Positions 44,924 through 55,357 of a stretch of DNA of 64,000 bases are shown here, in pieces. The notes under the pieces are model-generated. The model saw only the letters and a program-made list of their open reading frames with translations. It did not search any database and was not told the DNA's origin. A program made the translations under genes and the position numbers. Position 1 is the stretch's first letter. Every line of letters starts with the position of its first letter. This DNA comes from Pseudomonas sp. VD-NE ins (lineage in GTDB: Bacteria; Pseudomonadota; Gammaproteobacteria; Pseudomonadales; Pseudomonadaceae). The stretch covers positions 5,344,501 through 5,408,500 of the forward strand of contig NZ_CP134772.1 in NCBI RefSeq assembly GCF_031882575.1. Direction: 5' to 3'.

Positions 44924-46501
44924 TCACTCCCACTCAATGGTCGCCGGCGGCTTGCTCGACACGTCGTAAGTGACGCGAGAGATACCTTCGATTTCATTGA
45001 TGATGCGGCCGGAGACGGTTTCCAGCAGTTCGTAAGGCAGGTGAGCCCAACGCGCAGTCATGAAGTCGATGGTTTCCACGGCACGCAGGGCCACGACCCA
45101 GGCGTAACGACGGCCATCGCCCACCACGCCAACCGATTTCACCGGTTGGAACACGACGAAGGCCTGGCTGACTTTGTGGTACCAGTCGGCTTTGCGCAGT
45201 TCTTCGATGAAGATGTGGTCGGCACGTCGCAGCAGGTCGGCGTATTCCTTTTTCACTTCACCGAGGATGCGCACGCCCAGACCCGGGCCCGGGAACGGGT
45301 GACGGTAGACCATGTCGTACGGCAGACCCAGTTCCAGGCCCAGACGACGGACTTCGTCCTTGAACAGTTCGCGCAGTGGCTCGACCAGTTTCAGGTTCAT
45401 CTCTTCCGGCAGGCCGCCCACGTTGTGGTGCGACTTGATCACGTGAGCCTTGCCGCTTTTTGCGCCAGCCGACTCGATCACGTCCGGGTAGATGGTGCCC
45501 TGAGCGAGGTACTTGATGTTTTCCAGTTTGTTCGACTGGGCATCGAAGACGTCGATGAAGGTGCGACCGATGATCTTGCGCTTCTTCTCCGGATCGGCTT
45601 CGCCGGCCAGGTTGTCGAGGAACTGATCTTCAGCGTTGGCGCGAATGACTTTGACGCCCATGTTCTCGGCGAACATGGCCATCACTTGCTCGCCTTCGTG
45701 CAGACGCAGCAGGCCGTTGTCGACGAAGACGCAGGTCAGTTGGTCGCCGATGGCCTTGTGCAGCAGCGCGGCAACCACCGAGGAGTCAACACCGCCGGAC
45801 AGGCCCAGCAGCACGTTGTCGGTGCCGACCTGTGCGCGGATGTTGGCGATGGCGTCTTCAGCGATCTTCGACGGCGTCCACAGGGCTTCACAGCCGCAGA
45901 TGTCGAGAACGAAGCGCGAGAGGATGCGGCCGCCCTGCTTGGTGTGGGTCACTTCCGGGTGGAACTGCACGCCGTAGTAGCCACGGTCATCGTTGAACAT
46001 ACCGGCGATCGGGCAGCTCGGGGTGCTGGCCAGAATGTGGAAGTCTTCCGGCATCCTGGTGACCTTGTCACCGTGGCTCATCCATACGTCGAGGCCGAAC
46101 AGGCCGTCAGCGTCGATGTGGTCTTCGATGCCGTCGAGCAGGCGGCTCTTGCCGACCACGTCAACGCGGGCGTAACCGAACTCACGCAGTTCGGAACCTT
46201 CAACCTTGCCGCCCAGTTGCTCGGCCATGGTCTGCATGCCGTAGCAGATACCGAAGACCGGTACGCCCAGATCGAACACTGCCTGTGGGCAGCGCGGGCT
46301 GTCGGCGACGTGCACGGACTCGGGGCCGCCGGCGAGGATGACGCCTTTAGGAGCGAATTCGCGGATCGCATCTTCGTCCATGTCGAACGGGTGCAGTTCG
46401 CAGTACACACCGATCTCGCGCACGCGGCGGGCGATCAATTGGGTGTATTGCGAGCCGAAGTCGAGGATCAGGATGCGGTGAGCGTGAATATCGAGGGCCA
46501 T
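44924..46501 (-). CDS. guaA: GMP synthase (glutamine-hydrolysing)
   Basis: 525 residues, full length. The class I glutaminase domain (about 8-200) has the nucleophile Cys86 ([10 protein letters not shown]) and the His-Glu pair in [10 protein letters not shown]. The ATP pyrophosphatase domain has [11 protein letters not shown] (about 230), and the C-terminal dimer domain ends PPATIEWE. It makes GMP from XMP, ATP and glutamine, the step after GuaB. It lies 99 bp downstream of guaB in the usual guaB-guaA operon order. No unusual residues seen. Confidence 0.97.
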   Translation of the reverse strand: MALDIHAHRILILDFGSQYTQLIARRVREIGVYCELHPFDMDEDAIREFAPKGVILAGGPESVHVADSPRCPQAVFDLGVPVFGICYGMQTMAEQLGGKVEGSELREFGYARVDVVGKSRLLDGIEDHIDADGLFGLDVWMSHGDKVTRMPEDFHILASTPSCPIAGMFNDDRGYYGVQFHPEVTHTKQGGRILSRFVLDICGCEALWTPSKIAEDAIANIRAQVGTDNVLLGLSGGVDSSVVAALLHKAIGDQLTCVFVDNGLLRLHEGEQVMAMFAENMGVKVIRANAEDQFLDNLAGEADPEKKRKIIGRTFIDVFDAQSNKLENIKYLAQGTIYPDVIESAGAKSGKAHVIKSHHNVGGLPEEMNLKLVEPLRELFKDEVRRLGLELGLPYDMVYRHPFPGPGLGVRILGEVKKEYADLLRRADHIFIEELRKADWYHKVSQAFVVFQPVKSVGVVGDGRRYAWVVALRAVETIDFMTARWAHLPYELLETVSGRIINEIEGISRVTYDVSSKPPATIEWE

Positions 46502-46553
46502 GATTCAGTCTCGTCTAAGTCGTTCAGAAACAGTCGTGATTCAGAAACAACTC

Positions 46554-46574
46554 GGGGCTGAATCAAACAGCCCC
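46554..46574 (-). other. hairpin in the guaB-guaA gap
   Basis: GGGGCTG (46554-46560) pairs with CAGCCCC (46568-46574), 7 bp with a 7-base loop. There is no clean U run on the guaB side, so partial termination or mRNA stabilisation is only a possibility. Confidence 0.5.
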
Positions 46575-46600
46575 GGTTGCTTACTTTATTGCTTGAAGGC

Positions 46601-48148
<1,548 letters not shown>

Positions 48149-48186
48149 TTAATATCAATGTTGCTGATGTACGGGAACCGCCGGCC

Positions 48187-48735
48187 CTACAGCTCCACCT
48201 TGACCCAAGAGACAGGTTGATCGAGCCAATCGGCGAACTCATCGATAAAGCTTTGCTTGAAGCCCGCCTCCAGCCAGTTGTTGAAGATGAAACCAAGATT
48301 GGAAAACCCGCACTCCTGCAGGTACAGGAAGCCGTTGATGTCGTCTTCGTGACCGCATTCCGGGCAGGTGAAGTTGTCGGTGCGGCCCGGCATCCAGTCT
48401 TCGAGACTTTCAAACAGCGCTTCGCCGATCTCGCGACGACACTCGGCACACCCGGCCTCTTCGAGAAAGCCCTTGGCCGGCGTGTAGATGCAGCGTTTGG
48501 TGACGATCTCCAAGCCGTTGATCGGCTCACCGAACGGCAAAGCCTGCGGGTGCAGGACCACGGCACGCGCGCCATCGGCAATCGCGTAAGCCATGCGATT
48601 GCCGGTGCGACCGCAGGTGCTCAGCTCTTCCTTGATGATGTTCTTGCGCACCAGCCAGCGCACGATCGCCCGGGCCCGGGGTTCGTGGACCGGCAGGGTG
48701 GATATTTTCGGGACGATGATGCTTTGCGAATTCAT
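48187..48735 (-). CDS. zinc-ribbon-like protein of unknown function
   Basis: 182 residues, soluble. Start MNSQSIIVPKISTLP at ATG 48735; the in-frame extension to 48912 is REP sequence and is rejected. Two CxxC pairs, one in EEAGCAECRRE and one in NFTCPECGHEDD, plus further cysteines (STCGRTGN, KRCIY, QECGF), suggest one or two zinc-binding knuckles. The rest is strand-helix with a tryptophan-rich end (NNWLEAGF, DWLDQPVSW). Similar Pseudomonas proteins are, as I recall, often labelled 'sugar ABC transporter ATPase', but no Walker motif is present, so that label would be wrong. Role unknown. Confidence 0.7.
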   Translation of the reverse strand: MNSQSIIVPKISTLPVHEPRARAIVRWLVRKNIIKEELSTCGRTGNRMAYAIADGARAVVLHPQALPFGEPINGLEIVTKRCIYTPAKGFLEEAGCAECRREIGEALFESLEDWMPGRTDNFTCPECGHEDDINGFLYLQECGFSNLGFIFNNWLEAGFKQSFIDEFADWLDQPVSWVKVEL

Positions 48736-48782
48736 GGTGCAGCCTGCGACGTCAAATGGAAGTTCTGCGGTGCTCACTCCGC

Positions 48783-48881
48783 CGCCATCACGGGCAAGCC
48801 CGCTCCCACAGGGATCTCGGTCGATCACAAATATTGTGTACACCAGAGAAACCTGTGGGAGCGGGCTTGCCCGCGATGGCG
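48783..48881. repeat. REP-like inverted repeat, GGGCAAGCCCGCTCCCAC type
   Basis: Arms 48783-48812 and 48852-48881 are near reverse complements (CGCCATCACGGGCAAGC ... GCTTGCCCGCGATGGCG). It lies between the TauE/SafE and zinc-ribbon genes. Confidence 0.85.
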
Positions 48882-48919
48882 TCAGTGCGGCCGGCAGCTT
48901 AATCCCTGACAAAATCCGG

Positions 48920-49687
48920 TCAAGTGCTGAGGTAGCGCCCGATCAACGCAAGCCCGCTCGCCAGCACCAGCCACGTCACCAGCCGCACAAACGCCTCGCG
49001 CGACAACTTCATGGTCAAGCGCCGCCCGATCCACAACCCCAGCGCCATGGCCGGCAACAGACACAGCGCCAGCATCAACAAGGGTAGCTCGGCATATACA
49101 CCGGCGATAGCAAACAGGCTCAAACGCACCACCGTGCTGCAACTGATCAACGCACTTTGCGTGGCCCGCGCTGCGTCTTTCGGCAGCCTGCTGTTGAGAT
49201 AAATCGCATAGAGAAAGCCGCCACTGCCAAACAGCGCCCCGAACAACCCGCCCACCGTCCCCATCGGCACCGCCCACGCCGCTGACAATTGCGTCGGCCG
49301 CGCTTTCACCCACAAGCTGTAAATCGCATAGGCACTGATAAACAGCCCCATCAACAGCAGCAACACATCGGACTTGAGGTTGAGCAGGAAAATCACCCCC
49401 AACGTGCAGCCGACCGCCATGCACGGCAAGAGCCGTAACAACTCGGGCTTGGCCACGTCCCGCCGCGACGGCAGCAAATTGCCGAACGCTGCGACAAAAT
49501 CCAGCAACACCAGCAACGGCACGATCTTCGACAATGGCATGAACAAAATCAGGATCGGCCCCGCCACCAGCGCCGTACCAAACCCGGCAATGCCAAACAC
49601 GATGTAAGCCAGCGCGATGCCCAACCCGATCACAGCCCAACCACCGGCACCCCAAGACCACTCACTCAACAGCCCCGCCACGCTCAT
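48920..49687 (-). CDS. TauE/SafE family membrane permease
   Basis: 255 residues with about eight hydrophobic helices. The N-terminal repeat GIALAYIVFGIAGFGTALVAGPIL and the second-half counterpart MGTVGGLFGALFGSGGFLYAIYL are the two halves typical of TauE/SafE transporters, with a basic loop between (KPELLRLLPCMAVG). Family members export or import sulfite, sulfoacetate or related small organic anions across the inner membrane. It is divergent from a LysR gene 100 bp away, which may control it. The transported compound is not predictable. Confidence 0.85.
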   Translation of the reverse strand: MSVAGLLSEWSWGAGGWAVIGLGIALAYIVFGIAGFGTALVAGPILILFMPLSKIVPLLVLLDFVAAFGNLLPSRRDVAKPELLRLLPCMAVGCTLGVIFLLNLKSDVLLLLMGLFISAYAIYSLWVKARPTQLSAAWAVPMGTVGGLFGALFGSGGFLYAIYLNSRLPKDAARATQSALISCSTVVRLSLFAIAGVYAELPLLMLALCLLPAMALGLWIGRRLTMKLSREAFVRLVTWLVLASGLALIGRYLST

Positions 49688-49787
49688 CGATGCGCTTCCT
49701 TTAATAAACCCGAGATGACTTTAGCCAGCGTCGAGGCTTGCTACTAATATCTTCAAAGCCACCCACTCATCTCAAAAAGGCATTGCT

Positions 49788-50732
49788 GTGCTTTCGACCC
49801 GTCAATTGCGCTACTTCGTGGAAATCGCCGAATGCGGCAGCTTCAGTGCGGCGGCTGAACGCTTGTTCGTGGCGCAATCGGCGCTGAGCCGGCAGATCAA
49901 GGACATGGAAATGCGCCTGCAAACCCCATTGTTCGAACGCACCGCGCGCCAGCCCAGACTCACGGCGGCGGGCGAAGCATTTCTGCCCCGGGCAAGGAAC
50001 TTGCTCAACGAGCTGAGTAAAGCCAGCGCCATGGCCACCGAAGTCGGCAACGGCCAGCTCGGCACGTTGCGCCTCAGTCATTCCAGCACCGTGTCGATCA
50101 GCGGCCGTTTGCTCAGCGACATTAGCGCTTATCTGCAGCAACAACCTGGCGTGTCGCTGGACATCGGCAAGTTGTCTTCCGAGGCGCAACTGGAAGATCT
50201 GGCCGAAGGCCGCCTCGACATCGGCCTGCTGCGCCTGCCGGTGTTGCGCCAGCGTGAAGGGATTCAGATTGTGCCGCTGTTTACTGAACGCTTGCTGCTG
50301 GCGGTTCCGATGGATCATCGGTTGGCCGCAGCTGTGCGTGTCGATCTGGCCCAACTGAAGGATGAAGCGTTCGTCTCGATTCCGCATCCGCAACGCGGCG
50401 GCTTGAGCTATCTGTGTGCCGATCTGTGCATGCGTCAGGGTTTCTTCCCGAAAGCGGCGCGGGTGATGTCGCGCAAAACAACGCAATTGCAGCTGATTCA
50501 GGCCGGTTTCGGCATCGCCCTGCTGCCGGAATCGATGCAGGACATCGCCCCGAGCGGCGTACGATTTCTACCGTTGGCCGACGCCGACTGCCAAAGCACC
50601 GTCGCCCTCGCCTACCGGCAGAACCCCACCCCGTTGATCCAGCACTTCATCCAGACCTTCACCAATCCCCCTTGTGGGAGCGAGCCTGCTCGCGAAAGCG
50701 GACTGTCAGCCACTGAAGATGTCGAAGGATAA
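49788..50732 (+). CDS. LysR family transcriptional regulator
   Basis: 314 residues from GTG 49788, AAGGC upstream. The N-terminal helix-turn-helix is standard: LRYFVEIAECGSFSAAAERL, FVAQSALSRQIKDME. The effector domain (about 92-295) has LRLSHSSTVSISGRLL, LDIGLLRLPV, and GFGIALLPES, as in BenM/CatR-like and HcaR-like members. The last twenty or so residues (CGSEPARESGLSATEDVEG) are translated from a REP element, so the natural protein end is probably near FIQTFTNPP. It faces the TauE/SafE gene across a 100-bp divergent gap and is the likely regulator of that gene; ligand unknown. Confidence 0.88.
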   Translation: MLSTRQLRYFVEIAECGSFSAAAERLFVAQSALSRQIKDMEMRLQTPLFERTARQPRLTAAGEAFLPRARNLLNELSKASAMATEVGNGQLGTLRLSHSSTVSISGRLLSDISAYLQQQPGVSLDIGKLSSEAQLEDLAEGRLDIGLLRLPVLRQREGIQIVPLFTERLLLAVPMDHRLAAAVRVDLAQLKDEAFVSIPHPQRGGLSYLCADLCMRQGFFPKAARVMSRKTTQLQLIQAGFGIALLPESMQDIAPSGVRFLPLADADCQSTVALAYRQNPTPLIQHFIQTFTNPPCGSEPARESGLSATEDVEG

Positions 50733-50762
50733 GAAGCTTTCGCGAGCAGGCTCGCTCCCACA
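50673..50762. repeat. REP pair, GTGGGAGCGAGC type, overlapping the LysR 3' end
   Basis: Arms 50673-50699 and 50736-50762 are reverse complements. The LysR stop codon TAA (50730-50732) lies in the loop, so one arm is coding sequence. Confidence 0.88.
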
Positions 50763-50818
50763 GGGGTTTTGTGTTGTGTCATGGTGATTGGCAGCCAAAT
50801 GCCTTTAAACTGCGCCCC

Positions 50819-52198
50819 ATGATTAAAGATCCCTTTGCAAGACTTGGCCTGGACCGTGAAGTCCTGACCGTCAGCCAGCTCAACGGCCGCGCGCGGGTGT
50901 TGCTTGAAGACGTGTTCAGCAACATCTGGGTCGAAGGCGAAATCTCCAACCTCGCCCGCCCGGCGTCCGGTCACATCTACTTCACCCTCAAGGACAGCGG
51001 CGCGCAGGTGCGTTGCGCGCTGTTCCGGCAGAACGCTGCGCGAGTGCGTCAGGCGTTGAAGGACGGCCTGGCGGTGAAAGTGCGTGGCAAGGTTTCGCTG
51101 TTCGAGGGCCGTGGCGACTATCAACTGATTCTCGATACTGTCGAGCCTGCCGGTGACGGCGCGCTGCGCCTGGCCTTCGATGCACTGAAAGAAAAGCTCA
51201 GCGCCGAAGGCCTGTTCAGTGCCGAACGCAAAGTGCCGTTGCCGGCGCATCCGCAGCGCATCGGTATCATCAGTTCGCCAACCGGCGCGGTGATTCGCGA
51301 CATCATCAGTGTGTTCCGCCGCCGGGCGCCGCAAGTGCAACTGACGCTGATTCCGACCGCCGTACAAGGTCGCGAAGCCACCGCGCAAATCGTCCGCGCG
51401 CTGAAAATGGCCGATGCCCGTGGCTTCGACGCGTTGATCCTCGCCCGAGGCGGCGGTTCGCTGGAGGACCTCTGGTGCTTCAACGAAGAAGCCGTGGCCC
51501 GCGCCGTCGATGCCTGTGTGACGCCGATTGTCAGCGCCGTTGGCCATGAAACCGATGTGTCGATCAGTGACTTTGTCGCTGACGTTCGCGCTCCAACGCC
51601 GTCCGCTGCCGCTGAATTGCTCGCCCCGGATTCCAGCCATCTGATCCGTCAGGTCGAAAGCCTGCATCGCCGCTTGGTGATGCGCATGCGCGACCGCTTG
51701 ATGCGTGATCGTCTGCGCCTGGAAGGCATGGCACGTCGTCTGCGTCATCCCGGCGAACGTCTGCGCCAGCAGGCTCAGCGTCTGGACGATCTGGACATGC
51801 GCATGCGCCGGGCGTTCGAGCGTCATCTCAACACTCGCCGCGAACGCTTGATCCGCCTGGAAACCCGCCTCGCCGGGCAACATCCGGGACGGCAACTGGC
51901 GATGTTGCGCCAGCGCCTCGACAGCCTCGCCGAACGCTTGCCGCGGGCCATGCGCGAAGGTCTGAAGAATCGTCGACTGCAACTGCACAGCCAGATGCAG
52001 ACGCTGCATGTGGTCAGCCCGTTGGCAACACTCGGGCGTGGTTACAGCATTCTGCTCGATGAGCGCGGCCATGCGATCCGAAATGCCGCGCAGACCCACA
52101 CTGGCCAGCGCCTGAAGGCCAAACTCGGCGAAGGCGAACTGCAAGTGCGTGTTGAGGACAATCACCTGACGCCCGTCACCCTCTCTTTACTGGACTGA
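50819..52198 (+). CDS. xseA: exodeoxyribonuclease VII large subunit
   Basis: 459 residues from ATG 50819 (MIKDPFARLGLDRE). The OB-fold (about 15-110) has LTVSQLNGRARVLLEDVF, IWVEGEISNLARPASGHIYF and KDSGAQVRCALF. The catalytic domain has RIGIISSPTGAVIRDI, ILARGGGSLEDLWCFNEE and SAVGHETDVSISDFVAD, followed by a long coiled coil (about 280-400, rich in Arg and Leu). With XseB it degrades single-stranded DNA. A longer in-frame start at 50771 lies in the REP-flanking region and is not supported. The M23 peptidase gene starts 4 bp after the stop codon. Confidence 0.95.
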   Translation: MIKDPFARLGLDREVLTVSQLNGRARVLLEDVFSNIWVEGEISNLARPASGHIYFTLKDSGAQVRCALFRQNAARVRQALKDGLAVKVRGKVSLFEGRGDYQLILDTVEPAGDGALRLAFDALKEKLSAEGLFSAERKVPLPAHPQRIGIISSPTGAVIRDIISVFRRRAPQVQLTLIPTAVQGREATAQIVRALKMADARGFDALILARGGGSLEDLWCFNEEAVARAVDACVTPIVSAVGHETDVSISDFVADVRAPTPSAAAELLAPDSSHLIRQVESLHRRLVMRMRDRLMRDRLRLEGMARRLRHPGERLRQQAQRLDDLDMRMRRAFERHLNTRRERLIRLETRLAGQHPGRQLAMLRQRLDSLAERLPRAMREGLKNRRLQLHSQMQTLHVVSPLATLGRGYSILLDERGHAIRNAAQTHTGQRLKAKLGEGELQVRVEDNHLTPVTLSLLD

Positions 52199-52201
52199 TC
52201 C

Positions 52202-53023
52202 ATGCCGCGTTTTCTCGCTCCACTGTTTCTGCTGTGCCTGACCTTCAATGCCCACGCCGACAGTTACATCACCCGACTGCTGAACAAACCGGTGCCGGGC
52301 GGCGTCGCGGTGGTTGATCTGGGCGCAGCCGCGCAGGCACCGAAAGCCACGTATCAAGGCAAACCGGTGCTGGTGGTAAAAGAGCAGAACAACTGGCTGG
52401 CGATCGTCGGTGTGCCGCTGACGATCAAACCCGGCGCGCAGCAGATCAGCAGTGGCGGGCGTAATCTGCCATTCACAGTGGGCAACAAAAAATACCCGGA
52501 ACAGCGCATCACCCTGAAGAACAAGCAACAGGTCAATCCGGATCAATCGAACCTTAAACGCATCGAAGGCGAACTGGCCGAACAGATCAAGGCGTATCGC
52601 AGCTTCAGCCAGAACACGCCGAGCAATCTGTTGCTGGATAAACCGGTCAACGGGCCGCTGTCGAGCAAGTTTGGTGTGCGTCGTTTCTTCAATGGTGAAG
52701 AGCGCAATCCGCACGCCGGCCTCGACTTCGCGGTGCCGGCGGGCACGCCGATCAAGACCCCGGCGGCGGGCAAGGTGATCCTGACCGGCAATTACTTCTT
52801 CAATGGCAACACGGTGTTTGTCGACCATGGGCAGGGTTTTATCAGCATGTTCTGCCATATGTCGAAGATTGATGTGAAGGTCGGCGATCAACTGGCGCGG
52901 GGCGCGGTGGTCGGCAAGGTTGGCATGACCGGCCGCGCGACCGGCCCGCACATGCACTGGAATGTCAGCCTGAATGATGCGCGGGTGGATCCGGCGATTT
53001 TCATTGGTGCGTTTCAACCTTAA
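52202..53023 (+). CDS. M23 family metallopeptidase, periplasmic
   Basis: 273 residues with a signal peptide (MPRFLAPLFLLCLTFNAHA). An N-terminal strand domain precedes the LytM/M23 domain (about 150-270): NPHAGLDFAVPAGTPI with the zinc-binding HxxxD, VFVDHGQGFISMFCHM, and the final HMHWNV zinc/catalytic motif. All ligands of an active peptidase are present. Such enzymes cut peptide cross-links of peptidoglycan during growth or division. The gene is 4 bp after xseA, so it shares that transcript. The cleaved bond and physiological partners are unknown. Confidence 0.9.
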   Translation: MPRFLAPLFLLCLTFNAHADSYITRLLNKPVPGGVAVVDLGAAAQAPKATYQGKPVLVVKEQNNWLAIVGVPLTIKPGAQQISSGGRNLPFTVGNKKYPEQRITLKNKQQVNPDQSNLKRIEGELAEQIKAYRSFSQNTPSNLLLDKPVNGPLSSKFGVRRFFNGEERNPHAGLDFAVPAGTPIKTPAAGKVILTGNYFFNGNTVFVDHGQGFISMFCHMSKIDVKVGDQLARGAVVGKVGMTGRATGPHMHWNVSLNDARVDPAIFIGAFQP

Positions 53024-53040
53024 ATATGTGTTGAGGCGAC

Positions 53041-53130
53041 CGGCCTCTTCGCGAGCAGGCTCGCTCCCACACTGGATCTTATTCACAACAAAGATCCCCT
53101 GTGGGAGCGAGCTTGCTCGCGAAGGCGGCC
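53041..53130. repeat. REP pair, GTGGGAGCGAGC type
   Basis: Arms 53041-53070 and 53101-53130 are near reverse complements (GGCCTCTTCGCGAGCAGGC / GCTTGCTCGCGAAGGCGGCC). Between here and the leader peptide at 53321 I see no gene. Confidence 0.85.
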
Positions 53131-53320
53131 TGTAAAGCACATCAACACTTACTGAATTGCTATAAACCTCAATTGCGCCCCAATCAAACCTCGCGCAAAT
53201 ATCACAACGATCAGCGACCTCCAGCGCAATAAAATCCCGCAAAAACCCGCTTTCCGAGTATTCCTCTCAATTTTTTTCGACTGCTTGCCATCCTCTCCCC
53301 TCGCGGTTAGGGTTGAAGGC

Positions 53321-53398
53321 ATGAAAACCTCTCACACCCTCATTCAGCTTCGCCAGCACCGCAGCCTGTGCCTTGTCAGCGCACGACTGCCAGGCTGA
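53321..53398 (+). CDS. candidate leuA leader peptide
   Basis: A 25-codon open frame, [20 protein letters not shown] followed by ARLPG and TGA, preceded by TTAGGG about 9 bases upstream and placed 89 bp before leuA. It contains five leucine codons (CTC, CTT, CTG, CTT, CTG), though no run of them. AGCCTG (53363-53368) and CAGGCT (53391-53396) could pair within it, and GGCCG/CGGCC lies downstream. A role in leucine-dependent control is inferred from position; it could be a chance frame. Confidence 0.45.
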   Translation: MKTSHTLIQLRQHRSLCLVSARLPG

Positions 53399-53487
53399 AT
53401 CGCGGCACCTCGTCCCACGCTTTTCCAAGAACATTCGTTCCACCGGCAGGCCGCCTCTTTTCGGCCCAGACAATAAGGAATTTCCCG

Positions 53488-55167
53488 ATGAGCATGCTCA
53501 AAGATCCGTCTTCGAAATACCGCGCGTTTCCCGTCATCAACCTGCCGGATCGCACCTGGCCGTCGAAAACCATCGACACCGCGCCGATCTGGTGCAGCTC
53601 CGACCTGCGTGACGGCAACCAGTCGCTGATCGAACCGATGGACGCGGTGAAGAAGCTGCGCTTCTGGAAAACCCTGGTGCAGGTCGGTGTGAAAGAAATC
53701 GAGGCCTCCTTCCCGGCCGCTTCGCAAACCGACTTCGACTTCGTGCGTACCCTGATCGAAGAAGGCCACATCCCGGACGACACCACCATTCAGGTGCTGA
53801 CCCAGGGCCGTGAAGACTTGATCGAGCGCACCTTCGAATCCCTCCGTGGTGCGAAGAAAGCCATCGTTCACCTGTACAACGCCACTTCGCCTTCTTTCCG
53901 TCGCATTGTCTTCAACCAGGACAAGGACGGCATCAAGGCTATCGCCGTCAACGCGGCCAAGCTGTTCGTCAAATATGCGGCGATGCAGCCGGACACCGAG
54001 TGGACTTTCGAATACTCGCCGGAAACCTTCAGCGCCACCGAGCTGGAATTCGCCAAGGAAGTCTGTGACGCGGTGATCGAGGTGTGGAACCCGACGCCTG
54101 AGCACAAGATGATTCTCAACCTGCCAGCCACCGTTGAGTGCGCGACCCCGAACATCTACGCCGACCAGATCGAGTGGTTCGGCCGCAATATCAACCGTCG
54201 TGACAGCGTGATCATCAGCCTGCACACCCACAACGACCGTGGCACTGGCGTCGCGGCCACCGAGCTGGGCCTGATGGCCGGCGCCGATCGCGTCGAAGGC
54301 TGCCTGTTCGGCAACGGCGAACGTACCGGTAACGTCGACCTCGTCACCGTCGCGCTGAACATGTACACCCAGGGTCTCGACCCGCAGCTGGACTTCTCCG
54401 ACATCGACGGCGTGCGCAAAGTCGTCGAAGAATGCAACCAGATTCAGGTTCACCCGCGTCACCCGTACGTTGGCGACCTGGTCCACACCGCGTTCTCCGG
54501 CTCGCACCAGGATGCGATTCGCAAAGGCTTCTCCCAGCAGAAATCAGATGCACTGTGGGAGGTGCCGTACTTGCCGATCGACCCGGCCGACATCGGCCGT
54601 AGCTACGAGGCGGTGATTCGCGTCAACAGCCAGTCGGGCAAGGGCGGCATCGCTTACTTGCTGGAGCAGGAATACGGCATCAGCCTGCCACGTCGCATGC
54701 AGATCGAGTTCAGCCAGGTGGTGCAGCGTGAAACCGACCGTCTCGGCCTGGAGATGACTGCCAAGCAGATCCACTCGCTGTTGATCAGCGAATACCTGCA
54801 AGCCAACACCCCGTACGCGCTGGTAAGCCATCGCCTGCAGGAAGAAAACGGCAACAGCAATGTTGAAGTGGAAGTGGCGAGCAAGGGTCAGGGCGAAACC
54901 AATCTGCACTGGCGCGGCAAGGGCAACGGTGCGCTGGAAGCACTGGTCGCCGGCCTGCCGGTTCCGGTGGAGATCATGGACTACAACGAACACGCGATCG
55001 GCGCGGGCACCAACGCCAAAGCAGCGGCGTACATCGAGCTGCGTGTGAATGGCGAGCGTGCGGTGCACGGCGTGGGTATCGACGAAAACATCACCACGGC
55101 CAGCTTCAAGGCCCTGTTCAGCGCGCTGAACCGCTCGCTGAGCCAGCCTGAGGCGAAAGCGGCGTAA
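53488..55167 (+). CDS. leuA: 2-isopropylmalate synthase (long form)
   Basis: 559 residues, the longer LeuA type found in Pseudomonas, Mycobacterium and yeast. The catalytic barrel starts near 30 ([18 protein letters not shown], with Arg-Asp for substrate and metal), continues with LYNATSP, and has the metal-binding [11 protein letters not shown] and the [15 protein letters not shown] loop. The C-terminal regulatory domain (about 430-559; [15 protein letters not shown]) senses leucine. It condenses acetyl-CoA with 2-ketoisovalerate, the first step of leucine synthesis. AAGGA lies 8 bases before ATG 53488. A strong terminator follows, and no other leu gene is adjacent, as usual in Pseudomonas. 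Confidence 0.95.
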   Translation: MSMLKDPSSKYRAFPVINLPDRTWPSKTIDTAPIWCSSDLRDGNQSLIEPMDAVKKLRFWKTLVQVGVKEIEASFPAASQTDFDFVRTLIEEGHIPDDTTIQVLTQGREDLIERTFESLRGAKKAIVHLYNATSPSFRRIVFNQDKDGIKAIAVNAAKLFVKYAAMQPDTEWTFEYSPETFSATELEFAKEVCDAVIEVWNPTPEHKMILNLPATVECATPNIYADQIEWFGRNINRRDSVIISLHTHNDRGTGVAATELGLMAGADRVEGCLFGNGERTGNVDLVTVALNMYTQGLDPQLDFSDIDGVRKVVEECNQIQVHPRHPYVGDLVHTAFSGSHQDAIRKGFSQQKSDALWEVPYLPIDPADIGRSYEAVIRVNSQSGKGGIAYLLEQEYGISLPRRMQIEFSQVVQRETDRLGLEMTAKQIHSLLISEYLQANTPYALVSHRLQEENGNSNVEVEVASKGQGETNLHWRGKGNGALEALVAGLPVPVEIMDYNEHAIGAGTNAKAAAYIELRVNGERAVHGVGIDENITTASFKALFSALNRSLSQPEAKAA

Positions 55168-55183
55168 GCCATCGCTGAAATGC

Positions 55184-55220
55184 AAAAGGCCCCGGAGTGT
55201 GAACTCCGGGGCCTTTTTTT
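55184..55220 (+). terminator. intrinsic terminator after leuA
   Basis: AAGGCCCCGGAGT (55186-55198) and ACTCCGGGGCCTT form a 13-bp stem with a TGTGA loop, followed by a long T run. Confidence 0.93.
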
Positions 55221-55248
55221 GCCTGATGTTTTTTGGCTGACTTTTGGC

Positions 55249-55350
55249 GATCGTTCCCACGCTCCGCGTGGGAATGAATCAGGGGACGCTCCGCGTCCAG
55301 TGACGCGGAGCGTCACGGGCTGCATTCCCACGCAGAGCGTGGGAACGATC
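55249..55350. repeat. compound hairpin repeat, GATCGTTCCCACGC type
   Basis: Begins GATCGTTCCCACGCTCCGCG and ends CGCAGAGCGTGGGAACGATC, with an inner GACGCTCCGCGTC-CAGT-GACGCGGAGCGTC stem. It is an enlarged relative of the short hairpin at 25922-25954 and lies between convergent leuA and the omega-amidase gene. Confidence 0.85.
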
Positions 55351-55357
55351 AGTTACC

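Noticed and set aside
44879..46561. 560-residue plus-strand frame opposite guaA
   Set aside because: Antisense shadow of a fully conserved guaA with no independent signals.
48736..48912. Longer start for the zinc-ribbon protein
   Set aside because: The extra residues are translated REP sequence with no homology value; ATG 48735 fits.
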